Shown piece after piece: positions 44,826 to 51,284 of a stretch of DNA of 56,311 nt. A model generated the notes under the pieces. That model saw only the letters and a program-made list of their open reading frames with translations. It made no database searches and had not been told where the DNA came from. Numbering within the stretch: position 1 is the first letter of the stretch; each line of letters starts with the position of its first letter. Both the position numbers and the translations under genes were made by a program. The stretch is from Oscillospiraceae bacterium (lineage in GTDB: Bacteria; Bacillota; Clostridia; Oscillospirales; Oscillospiraceae). Location: NCBI GenBank assembly GCA_017458335.1, contig JAFTFT010000024.1, positions 1-56,311 on the forward strand, given 5' to 3'.

Positions 44826-46046
44826 TCAGAGCGGAAGCTTCTTTCCCTGCTTTTTCCATTCCAGGAATTCCGCCGTTGCCGTAAAGATGACATCCCCGGA
44901 GGAATTCAGCGCGGTCTCCATCGAGTCCTGAATCACGCTGACCACAAAGCCGACGCCGACCATCTGCATGGCCACGTCCGGGGAAATCCCGAACAGGGAA
45001 CAGGCAAGCGGTATCAGCAGAAGGGAACCGCCGGCAACCCCGGACGCGCCGCAGGCAGAGAAGGTCGCCACGATGCTCAGCAGGATGGCCATCGGCAGGG
45101 AGGGCTTCATGCCCAACGAGAAGGCCGCCGTCATCGCAAAGGTCGTGATGACGGCCGCGGCGCCGTCCATGTTGATCGTGGCGCCCAGCGGGATCGACAC
45201 GGAATAGACTTCTTCATCGAGCCCGAGCTCCTTGCACAGTTCCATGTTGACCGGGATGTTCGCTGCGGAGCTTCTGGTAAAGAAGGCCGTCACGCCGCTT
45301 TGCCGGATGCATTTGAACACAAGCGGAAAGGGATTATGCCGGAGGGAAATTCCCACGATCAGGGGATTGACCACCAGCGCGACCAGAAGCATGGTTCCCA
45401 CCAGAACCAGAACCAGCTCCCCGTAAGAGGTAAGGATCTTCAGACCGCCTGTCGAAACCGCGTCAAAGACCAGACCGAGAATGCCGAACGGCGCACAGCT
45501 GATGATCCAGCGCACGACGGTGGAGATGCCGTCGGCAAGATCCGAAAGGATCGATCGCGTCTGCTCTCCGGCTTTTTTCAGTGCCAGGCCGAAGATCACA
45601 GCCCAGAAGAGAATGCCGATGTAGTCGCCGTCGGCCAGGGCATCCACCGGGTTTGCAACCACACTCGTCAGGAAGTTCATGAGGATCTCGGACATGCTGG
45701 TCGGCGCAACATAGCCCTGGGCGGCATTCATTCCGTCAAGCGAGATCGTGACGGGAAAGGCAAAGTTGACGAACACCGCAACCACGGCCGCACAGAGCGT
45801 ACTGAACAGATAGAGGAAAATGACGGTCCGGAACCGTGACATGTTTCCCCCTTTGGCATTCGCCAGGGAAGATGCCACCAGAACGAAGACCAGCAGCGGC
45901 GCGATCCCTTTCAGGGCGCCCACAAACAGCGTGCCGAGCACGCGGATCCACCGGAGTCCGGGAAAGGCCAGACCCAGAATCACACCGACAACCAGCCCGA
46001 TCAGGATTCTGACGATCAGGCTCATTGAATTCCATTTTTTCAGCAT
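44826..46046 (-). CDS. sstT: Serine/threonine:sodium symporter
   Basis: 406-residue member of the dicarboxylate/amino acid:cation symporter family, SstT branch. ILIGLVVGVILGLAFPGLRWIRVLGTLFVGALKGIAPLLVF at the N-terminus, the serine-rich FFTRSSAANIPVNM re-entrant loop and PLGATINMDGAAAV. It imports L-serine/L-threonine with Na+. GAGGTG precedes the ATG. It heads the sstT-sdaA operon; a TATAAT lies about 70 nt upstream. Confidence 0.94.
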   Translation of the reverse strand: MLKKWNSMSLIVRILIGLVVGVILGLAFPGLRWIRVLGTLFVGALKGIAPLLVFVLVASSLANAKGGNMSRFRTVIFLYLFSTLCAAVVAVFVNFAFPVTISLDGMNAAQGYVAPTSMSEILMNFLTSVVANPVDALADGDYIGILFWAVIFGLALKKAGEQTRSILSDLADGISTVVRWIISCAPFGILGLVFDAVSTGGLKILTSYGELVLVLVGTMLLVALVVNPLIVGISLRHNPFPLVFKCIRQSGVTAFFTRSSAANIPVNMELCKELGLDEEVYSVSIPLGATINMDGAAAVITTFAMTAAFSLGMKPSLPMAILLSIVATFSACGASGVAGGSLLLIPLACSLFGISPDVAMQMVGVGFVVSVIQDSMETALNSSGDVIFTATAEFLEWKKQGKKLPL

Positions 46047-46184
46047 GGCAGCACCTCTTCGTATAGTCTCTCAGGCTTTTGTCAGTCTGCAGGATACGGG
46101 ACACTTTGCCGATATTATAACATGGAATAAAGCCTGTGGGAATTCTTTTTTATCGACACCGATGGCATATGTTAGCAAATTAAA

Positions 46185-46207
46185 GGGGACGTAGCTTTTG
46201 TCTTGCC
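46185..46207 (+). repeat. Dispersed GGGACG repeat, copy A
   Basis: GGGGACGTAGCTTTTGTCTT-type sequence; one of six related copies in the window (also 46916, 46964, 53435, 55788, 55939). Confidence 0.7.
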
Positions 46208-46264
46208 AGGGCAATAGAAAACCACCTATACCTCGACATCTGACCAATCCCAACCACCGGCAAG

Positions 46265-46297
46265 AGAAAAGCCCCGGGTTCAACCCAGGGCTTTTCT
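46265..46297 (-). terminator. Terminator of the zinc-ribbon GG protein gene
   Basis: AGAAAAGCCC (46265-46274) pairs with GGGCTTTTCT (46288-46297), with an inner GGGTT/AACCC stem. The minus-strand 3' side is T-rich. Confidence 0.85.
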
Positions 46298-46312
46298 ATT
46301 GCGTAGCGTAAA

Positions 46313-46495
46313 TTATGACGGCCACGAATTGGTTTTCGAGCTTCCGCATCTGGGACAGGCCGAAGTACCCTGTTCGTTATACCAGACATTCTGGCAGTCT
46401 CTGCATGTATGTCTGAAAACCTCACGGAGGCTGATCCCGCCGATGATGTTTTCAAGCAGATCGTCATCAAGTGCCCGCGCTTTTTTGTTTTCCAT
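46313..46495 (-). CDS. Small zinc-ribbon protein with double-glycine leader motif
   Basis: 60 residues. ALDDDLLENIIGG (8-20) matches the double-glycine leader consensus: Leu -12, Leu -7, Ile -4, Gly-Gly -2/-1. The remainder is a rubredoxin-like zinc ribbon, CRDC near residues 31-34 and CPRCG near 47-51. AGGAGGG before the ATG, a TTGCGT-17-TAGAAT promoter and a terminator show a real single-gene unit. A leader-like motif in front of a zinc ribbon is unusual. It may be an exported metal-binding peptide or a small intracellular protein with a coincidental GG. Confidence 0.7.
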   Translation of the reverse strand: MENKKARALDDDLLENIIGGISLREVFRHTCRDCQNVWYNEQGTSACPRCGSSKTNSWPS

Positions 46496-46557
46496 CCGCT
46501 AACCCTCCTGTGATTCTTGAATGCTGTAGAACATAATCGTTCCTGTAACTGCTTCCC

Positions 46558-46586
46558 ATTCTATCACAGTCAGGTTTATCACGCAA
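46558..46586 (-). promoter_or_regulatory. Promoter of the zinc-ribbon GG protein gene
   Basis: Minus strand TTGCGT (46581-46586), 17-nt spacer, TAGAAT (46558-46563). CTGTGA adjoins the -10. Confidence 0.65.
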
Positions 46587-46644
46587 GCAATAAGGAATGA
46601 ACCGTATCAAAATAAAAGGGACCGCCGGAGCGATCCTTTTTATT

Positions 46645-46710
46645 TTATTGGCCTTCCCGATGGGAAAAGCTTTCATAGAACTCTTTCGGCATCTTCGGCG
46701 CCTTCTTTCT
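46645..46710 (-). repeat. Tandem mini-ORF repeat, copy 1
   Basis: Minus-strand frame ends KEFYESFSHREGQ and TAA. It is about 85% identical in DNA to copy 2 exactly 99 nt away. An ATG with a purine-rich upstream run is kept (15-codon frame MPKEFYESF...). Function unknown; probably the tail of a duplicated, decayed gene. Confidence 0.65.
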
Positions 46711-46743
46711 GAAATCTGTTGTTGAGGTTTCGAAATGTTACAC

Positions 46744-46809
46744 TCATTTGCCTTCACGGTGAGAGAAGCTTTCATAGAACTCTTTCAGCATTTTCAGCGC
46801 CTTCTTTCT
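46744..46809 (-). repeat. Tandem mini-ORF repeat, copy 2
   Basis: Minus-strand frame ends KEFYESFSHREGK and TGA. Most differences from copy 1 are synonymous (five of eight sense-codon changes), suggesting the copies were coding when they diverged. The upstream frame is closed by a stop about 28 codons before the end. Confidence 0.65.
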
Positions 46810-46915
46810 TTGGGTTATTTGTCCTGTCCCTCAGGACGATTGTATGATAACACAGAGAAACGCAAAAGGAAAATACCTATACTGTGCGGTTAACGATACG
46901 AAGAACATATGTAAA

Positions 46916-46943
46916 AAGACACAGGGACGTAGCTTTTGTCTTA
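46916..46943 (+). repeat. Dispersed GGGACG repeat, copy B
   Basis: GACACAGGGACGTAGCTTTT followed by GTCTTA. Arms GACA and TGTC-like ends make it imperfectly palindromic. Confidence 0.75.
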
Positions 46944-46963
46944 TCGCCCCGAGGCTTAGAGGT

Positions 46964-46993
46964 GGGACACGGGGACGCAGTTATTGTCTTGCC
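46964..46993 (+). repeat. Dispersed GGGACG repeat, copy C
   Basis: GACACGGGGACGCAGTTATT followed by GTCTTGCC; 21 nt after copy B. Confidence 0.75.
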
Positions 46994-47009
46994 GCTCGAC
47001 AAAACTGAC

Positions 47010-47037
47010 TTGACAATTCATCAAAAACCCCTATAAT
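47010..47037 (+). promoter_or_regulatory. Consensus promoter of a candidate small RNA
   Basis: TTGACA (47010-47015), 16-nt spacer, TATAAT (47032-47037). No coding frame of note follows; an intrinsic terminator lies about 100 nt downstream. Confidence 0.85.
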
Positions 47038-47043
47038 AGGAAA

Positions 47044-47147
47044 TGAAGAGCAAGACTTTACGGCTGCTCCTCATGCATCGTTTAGATAATCAGCAGTCGA
47101 AAGACCGCAAAACATCCGTCACTTTGCCGAGTGGCGGTTGTTTTTTT
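47044..47147 (+). ncRNA. Candidate antitoxin-like small RNA, about 104 nt
   Basis: Bounded by a consensus promoter (47010-47037) and a terminator (47116-47147). It has a 5' hairpin GAGCA...TGCTC (47048-47070). Its 3' part is antisense to the last codons and terminator region of the 34-codon mini-gene on the minus strand. Its 5' 35-40 nt closely resemble the leader of that mini-gene's transcript, as an inverted repeat in the DNA. The arrangement resembles type I toxin-antitoxin loci; function is inferred. Confidence 0.6.
47116..47147. terminator. Bidirectional terminator of the convergent mini-locus
   Basis: CCGTCACT pairs with AGTGGCGG (one G-T) around TTGCCG, followed on the plus strand by TTGTTTTTTT. 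On the minus strand the same hairpin is followed by ATGTTTTGC. Confidence 0.8.
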
Positions 47148-47223
47148 CGCTGCGGTCCTTCGTATGGGTTTCCCTGATGATAATAGTCACCGTGTACTTC
47201 CGCACATGAAAGGTAATTCGCAT
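47119..47223 (-). CDS. 34-residue basic peptide, candidate type I toxin
   Basis: ATG 47223 has an ideal AAGGAGG 8 nt upstream. The peptide begins MRITFHVRKYTVTIIIRE and ends NNRHSAK. The first 17 residues are beta-branched and moderately hydrophobic; the rest is strongly basic. There is no clear membrane helix, so toxicity is not evident from sequence. The Shine-Dalgarno can pair in a CTCC-GAAA-GGAG hairpin. Promoter TTGGCA-17-TATGAT lies 75 nt before the leader end. A longer frame starting upstream in another phase has a poorer ribosome site. Context, not homology, supports the call. Confidence 0.55.
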   Translation of the reverse strand: MRITFHVRKYTVTIIIRETHTKDRSEKNNRHSAK

Positions 47224-47304
47224 CGTCCATCCCTCCTTTCGGAGAGTAGGAACAGCCGCCAAGCCTGTATTTGCTCTTCATCCCATCCCTTTCGGGACAT
47301 CGTT

Positions 47305-47333
47305 ATCATATCAAAAAATGAAAAATGTGCCAA
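47305..47333 (-). promoter_or_regulatory. Promoter of the 34-residue peptide gene
   Basis: Minus strand TTGGCA (47328-47333), 17-nt spacer, TATGAT (47305-47310). It overlaps the broken end of a RelE-like toxin frame. Confidence 0.7.
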
Positions 47334-47449
47334 TCAGTGCATAAAGGGTTCTCTTCAAGCTCGTCCAGTATCCGGGCATATTCATTACGGAAACGTCTGG
47401 CGGCGGGAATGCTGACACGTGTGATGAATTCAACATACCACATAAACAT
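47306..47449 (-). pseudogene. Truncated RelE/ParE-like toxin
   Basis: A 47-codon frame whose first ~33 residues (MFMWYVEFITRVSIPAARRF...DELEENP) resemble the N-terminal half of RelE-type toxins common in Clostridia; such proteins are about 90 residues. After ENPL the sequence changes to unrelated residues and stops. No ribosome binding site is seen. The break coincides with the promoter of the mini-gene locus, so insertion or deletion at this point destroyed the toxin. The family call is from memory of the motif only. Confidence 0.4.
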
Positions 47450-47474
47450 CGGATTATTTCAACATAGCACATGA
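47429..47474. repeat. Two 17-bp direct repeats upstream of the type IIL gene
   Basis: TTCAACATACCACATAA (47429-47445) and TTCAACATAGCACATGA (47458-47474), 29-bp period, ending 19 bp before the -35 of the methyltransferase gene. Either an operator or a duplication of the toxin's start region. Confidence 0.55.
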
Positions 47475-47493
47475 TTTGTTTTATATATAAAAA

Positions 47494-47522
47494 TTGATTA
47501 TTATACTGGAATATATTATAAT
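47494..47522 (+). promoter_or_regulatory. Promoter of the type IIL restriction-modification gene
   Basis: TTGATT (47494-47499), 17-nt spacer, TATAAT (47517-47522), in very AT-rich DNA about 40 nt before the start codon. Confidence 0.7.
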
Positions 47523-47563
47523 ATATAAAAATACTGTTGCAAGAATAGGCGGGTGGTATTGGT

Positions 47564-50338
47564 ATGACCGACACGCAGCGTAAAATTGCGGCTAATAAAT
47601 TTGCGGAATTCTGGAAAGATAAAGGATATGAGAAAGGCGAAAGTCAGCCGTTTTGGCTCTCACTACTCCGTGAGGTCTTTGACGTGGCCGAGCCCGAGAA
47701 GTATATCAAGTTCGAGGATCAGGTCAAATTGGATACCTCAACCGGCTTTATTGACGGCTTCATCTCCGAGACTCATGTCATGATCGAGCAGAAGGGCGCC
47801 GGAAAGGATCTGAACAAAGCAATCAAGCAGTCCGACGGGTCTCTTCTGACGCCTTTCCAGCAGGCCAAGCGCTACTCGGCCGAGCTGCCCTATTCAGAGC
47901 GTCCCCGTTGGATTATTACCTGCAATTTCCGGGAGTTCTATGTCTATGATATGGAAAACCCGCGCGGCGAGCCGGAGAAGATCAAGTTGGCAGATTTGGA
48001 GAAGGAATACTACCGCCTGTCCTTCCTTGTGGATAAGGGAAGCGTACATCTGCAGCGTGAGATGGAGATCTCCATCAAGGCCGGCGAAGTGGTTGGGCTT
48101 CTCTACGATGGTCTGTTGAAGCAGTATAAGAATCCGGATGATCCGGAGACACTCAAACACCTGAACAAGCTCTGTGTGCGTCTGGTGTTCTGCCTGTATG
48201 CGGAGGATGCCGGTATCTTCGGGAAGCACCTGATGTTCCATGACTACCTGAAGCAGTTTTCCGCAAATCAGCTTCGCAAGGCACTGACACAGCTTTTCAA
48301 GGTTTTGAACCAAAAGCCCGAGGAGCGTGATCCCTATCTGGCAGACGATGATCCGATGCTTGCAGCCTTTCCCTATGTCAACGGCGGCCTGTTTGCCGAC
48401 GAGACCGTCATCATCCCTCCGTTCAACGACGAACTGAAAACGCTGCTGCTCCAGCGTGCCTCTGCTGATTTCGACTGGGCTGAAATCAGCCCGACCATCT
48501 TCGGCGCCGTGTTTGAGAGCACCTTGAATCCAGAGACTCGCCGCAGCGGCGGCATGCATTACACCAGCATTGAGAACATCCACAAGGTCATTGATCCGCT
48601 GTTCCTGAATGATCTCAAAAAAGAACTTGAAGAAATCAAGAGTGTCTCGGTCTGGAAAGAAAAAGAAAAGAAGCTTCTTGCCTATCAGAAGAAACTGGCT
48701 TCTTTGGAATTCCTGGATCCTGCCGCCGGCAGCGGCAACTTTTTAACTGAGAGCTATCTGAGCCTGCGCCGCCTGGAGAATGCGGTTATCTTCGAGCTGC
48801 ACCGTGGGCAGATCAGCATGGATGCCGTCACGGAACCGATCCTGGTCAGCATTTCCCAGTTCCACGGTATTGAGATCAATGATTTCGCTGTAACCGTCGC
48901 CAAAACTGCCCTTTGGATCGCAGAGAGCCAGATGATGAAGGAGACCAGCAAGATCCTTGTTATGGATCTGGATTTCCTGCCGCTGAAGACCAACGCGAAT
49001 ATCGTTGAGGGTAATGCCCTGCGCATCGACTGGGAGAGCGTGGTGGATAAGACCAGGCTGAACTACATCATGGGGAATCCGCCATTTGTTGGACAAAGTT
49101 ACAGGACCAAGGAGCAGGCGGCGGAAGTTAAAAACGTTTTTGGAGACAATCCCAAATCAGGTAAACTCGACTATGTTGCAGCCTGGTATAAGAAGGCGGC
49201 AGACTATATTGTGAATACAAATATCTGCGTTGCTTTTGTTTCCACCAATTCTATTTCTCAAGGTGAACAGGTCGCCATTTTGTGGCAGGAACTGAAAGGG
49301 ATAACCATCTTCTTTGCATATCGAACTTTTGTATGGACAAGTGAGTCGTTTGACAAAGCTGCTGTTCACTGCATCATTATTGGCTTTTCAGCAAAGGATA
49401 AATCTCCCAAATACATATTCGATAATAACATAAAAAAGCAGGCTAAACACATTAACGGCTATCTACTTGATAGTGAAGATGTTTTTATTAAAGCGAGAGG
49501 TGTGCCGAACAATCCCTTGCTTCCCAAAATGACACAGGGAAGCAAACCAGTCGATGGTGGGTATCTGATATACTCTAAGGATGAGTATGAAGCTTTTATC
49601 GAACATTATCCGGATAAGGCTTGGCTTTTAAAACAGTATATTGGCTCAAACGACTTCATCAATAATAAGATGAGATACTGTCTTTGGCTTAAAGGGGTGA
49701 ATCCTTCAGAGTATAGAAATATACCAGAAATTCGAGAACGTATTTCAAAAGTCGCTGAGAGCAGGAAAAGCAGCCCAACTCCGGGATTTCGAGCAGCGGC
49801 CGAAACGCCAATGCTTTTTGCAGAAATACGGCAGCCGGAAACACAATTTCTAGCAGTTCCGGAAGTCTCAACGGAACGAAGGAGATACATACCAATTGGC
49901 TATCTCAACAATAACGTCGTTCCGAGCAATAAGCTCTATGTTTTGCCTAATGCAACTCTCTTTATGTTTGGCGTTATGATATCTAATGTGCATATGGCAT
50001 GGATGAGGACAGTTTGTGGGCGGATGAAGAGTGATTATAGTTATTCTCCCGCCGTCTACAACAACTTCCCTTGGCCTACTCCCACTGATGAGCAGAAGGC
50101 TACGATCGAGCAGACGGCGCAGGCCATTTTGGACGCCCGCGTACTCTATCCTGATGCAAGTCTGGCAGATCTCTATGACGAGTTGACCATGCCACCTGAA
50201 CTGCGTAAAGCCCACCAAGCAAACGATAAGGCGGTTATGGCGGCCTACGGTTTCCCAATCAAGAACTTTACCGAGAGCGACTGTGTGGCCGCTCTGATGA
50301 AGCTGTATCAGGAACTTACTGCAAAGGAGGGCAACTGA
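47564..50338 (+). CDS. MmeI-family type IIL restriction-modification enzyme
   Basis: 924 residues, close to MmeI (919). The N-terminal nuclease part has FIDGFISETHVMIEQKGAG with Asp64, Glu75 and Lys77, a D-x10-E-x-K variant of the MmeI D-x9-E-x-K site. A helical linker follows, then the adenine methyltransferase core with LEFLDPAAGSGNFL (motif I, about 386-399) and NPPF (motif IV, about 505-508), then a target-recognition region and the family's C-terminal helices. One polypeptide would cut DNA and methylate one strand, giving host protection. No separate specificity or methylase gene is needed or seen. Codon use is more AT-rich in the recognition part (about 49080-50050), suggesting domain exchange. 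Confidence 0.9.
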   Translation: MTDTQRKIAANKFAEFWKDKGYEKGESQPFWLSLLREVFDVAEPEKYIKFEDQVKLDTSTGFIDGFISETHVMIEQKGAGKDLNKAIKQSDGSLLTPFQQAKRYSAELPYSERPRWIITCNFREFYVYDMENPRGEPEKIKLADLEKEYYRLSFLVDKGSVHLQREMEISIKAGEVVGLLYDGLLKQYKNPDDPETLKHLNKLCVRLVFCLYAEDAGIFGKHLMFHDYLKQFSANQLRKALTQLFKVLNQKPEERDPYLADDDPMLAAFPYVNGGLFADETVIIPPFNDELKTLLLQRASADFDWAEISPTIFGAVFESTLNPETRRSGGMHYTSIENIHKVIDPLFLNDLKKELEEIKSVSVWKEKEKKLLAYQKKLASLEFLDPAAGSGNFLTESYLSLRRLENAVIFELHRGQISMDAVTEPILVSISQFHGIEINDFAVTVAKTALWIAESQMMKETSKILVMDLDFLPLKTNANIVEGNALRIDWESVVDKTRLNYIMGNPPFVGQSYRTKEQAAEVKNVFGDNPKSGKLDYVAAWYKKAADYIVNTNICVAFVSTNSISQGEQVAILWQELKGITIFFAYRTFVWTSESFDKAAVHCIIIGFSAKDKSPKYIFDNNIKKQAKHINGYLLDSEDVFIKARGVPNNPLLPKMTQGSKPVDGGYLIYSKDEYEAFIEHYPDKAWLLKQYIGSNDFINNKMRYCLWLKGVNPSEYRNIPEIRERISKVAESRKSSPTPGFRAAAETPMLFAEIRQPETQFLAVPEVSTERRRYIPIGYLNNNVVPSNKLYVLPNATLFMFGVMISNVHMAWMRTVCGRMKSDYSYSPAVYNNFPWPTPTDEQKATIEQTAQAILDARVLYPDASLADLYDELTMPPELRKAHQANDKAVMAAYGFPIKNFTESDCVAALMKLYQELTAKEGN

Positions 50339-50339
50339 C

Positions 50340-50504
50340 ATGGCCAGAGCAAAGAAAGACGGCGAGAAGATTAGCTTGTACTTGGACCGTTCTATTATGG
50401 AAGGCCTTCGGGCTTACGCTGACGAGAAAGGGCAGACTCTTACAACGGCTATTGAAAGAATTATTAAGGCGCATTTAGACAGGGAGCACGAAGAAAACAA
50501 ATAA
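50340..50504 (+). CDS. Ribbon-helix-helix (CopG-like) small protein
   Basis: 54 residues, ATG 50340 with AAGGAGG at 50324-50330 inside the end of the upstream gene. The pattern KISLYLDRSIMEGLRAYADEKGQTLTTAIERIIK is beta-strand plus two helices, as in CopG/RHH repressors and antitoxins. It starts 1 nt after the type IIL stop codon, so it is translationally coupled. It could be the regulator of the restriction gene, or an antitoxin without toxin. Confidence 0.75.
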   Translation: MARAKKDGEKISLYLDRSIMEGLRAYADEKGQTLTTAIERIIKAHLDREHEENK

Positions 50505-50570
50505 TATACACCCCGCAGCTCACGAAGAATTGCTGGGTATACTCAGAAATCTGAAAGCGAGGTATGTCTC

Positions 50571-50888
50571 TTGGCAAGAGCAGCAACAAGGACAGCGAAT
50601 GTCTTCACGCGTGTTGATCCTGAAACAAAAGAACAGGCGGAAGCGATCCTGAATCAGCTTGGCATCCCCATGTCCAATGCAATCGGCATGTTTTTAAAAC
50701 AGGTTGTTATGCAGCGCGGAATTCCCTTTGAAATGAAACTTCCTGCCTCTGTACCCGCAGTGATTGGCAGCATGACGAAGGAACAGTTCGATATGGAACT
50801 GCAAAAAGGAATGGACGATATTGCCGCCGGTCGTGTTATTCCCGCTGATGCGGTTGAAGCGGAGATGAAGAGTTCGTATGGCGTATGA
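50571..50888 (+). CDS. RelB/DinJ family antitoxin, orphan
   Basis: 105 residues with the RelB/DinJ RHH pattern: ANVFTRVDPETKEQAEAILNQLGIPMSNAIGMFLKQVVMQRGIPFEM. It starts with TTG 50571; no in-frame ATG precedes the conserved part. The C-terminal toxin-binding region is present. No RelE/YafQ toxin gene follows; the next gene is another small antitoxin-like frame. A truncated RelE-like toxin lies 3 kb upstream on the other strand. Confidence 0.85.
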   Translation: MARAATRTANVFTRVDPETKEQAEAILNQLGIPMSNAIGMFLKQVVMQRGIPFEMKLPASVPAVIGSMTKEQFDMELQKGMDDIAAGRVIPADAVEAEMKSSYGV

Positions 50889-50914
50889 GCATGCTATGGT
50901 GAGGTGATTGTTCG

Positions 50915-51133
50915 ATGTCGGAAACAGTAATGAAGGCAGCCAGAATGATGAATCTTCTTCCGGCTGAAGAGCAGGAGTTTGCCTGTGAATTCATCAAGAG
51001 ATTGCTTCGTGCATGGGATCCTGATTATACCAAATTGACGGCTGATGAAGAAACCGCTCTTCAGGCTGCTGAGAAAAGCGGCTTCCTGTCGGAATCTGAA
51101 ATCGACTGGGACCATCTTGACCAGATCGCATAA
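50915..51133 (+). CDS. Small antitoxin-like protein, orphan
   Basis: 72 residues, acidic and helical: MSETVMKAARMMNLLPAEEQEFACEFIKRLLRAWD... ending in FLSESEIDWDHL. I recall similar short proteins paired with RelE/Txe-type toxins in Clostridia, but no family name is certain. GAGGTGA precedes the ATG. No toxin follows; a terminator closes the transcript at 51164. Confidence 0.6.
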   Translation: MSETVMKAARMMNLLPAEEQEFACEFIKRLLRAWDPDYTKLTADEETALQAAEKSGFLSESEIDWDHLDQIA

Positions 51134-51163
51134 TAACAGAATATGAATTTGAAATAAGATCCT

Positions 51164-51209
51164 CCTGAAGCAGCCAAGGCGAATGACCAAATCTGCTTCA
51201 GGCGGTTTT
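51164..51209 (+). terminator. Terminator after the small antitoxin-like genes
   Basis: CCTGAAGCAG (51164-51173) pairs with CTGCTTCAGG (51193-51202), followed by CGGTTTTC. Confidence 0.75.
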
Positions 51210-51284
51210 CTATGTCTTCCCGACCTTTCAATTCTGTGGTATACTTCATTTCACAGTCTGAGACGAATGAAAAGGAGAAAAAAG

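Larger units (their letters stand above)
46811..47009. other. Gene-free repeat-rich stretch
   Basis: No coding frame seen. Contains two dispersed GGGACG repeats and leads into the sRNA promoter at 47010. Confidence 0.5.

Noticed and set aside
47090-47281. 63-codon minus-strand frame MKSKYRLGG...
   Set aside because: The ideal ribosome site (AAGGAGG) lies inside it and serves the ATG at 47223 in another frame; the frame runs across the leader region instead.
47429-47474. Minimal CRISPR array
   Set aside because: Only two imperfect 17-bp repeats, 12-bp gap, no cas genes.
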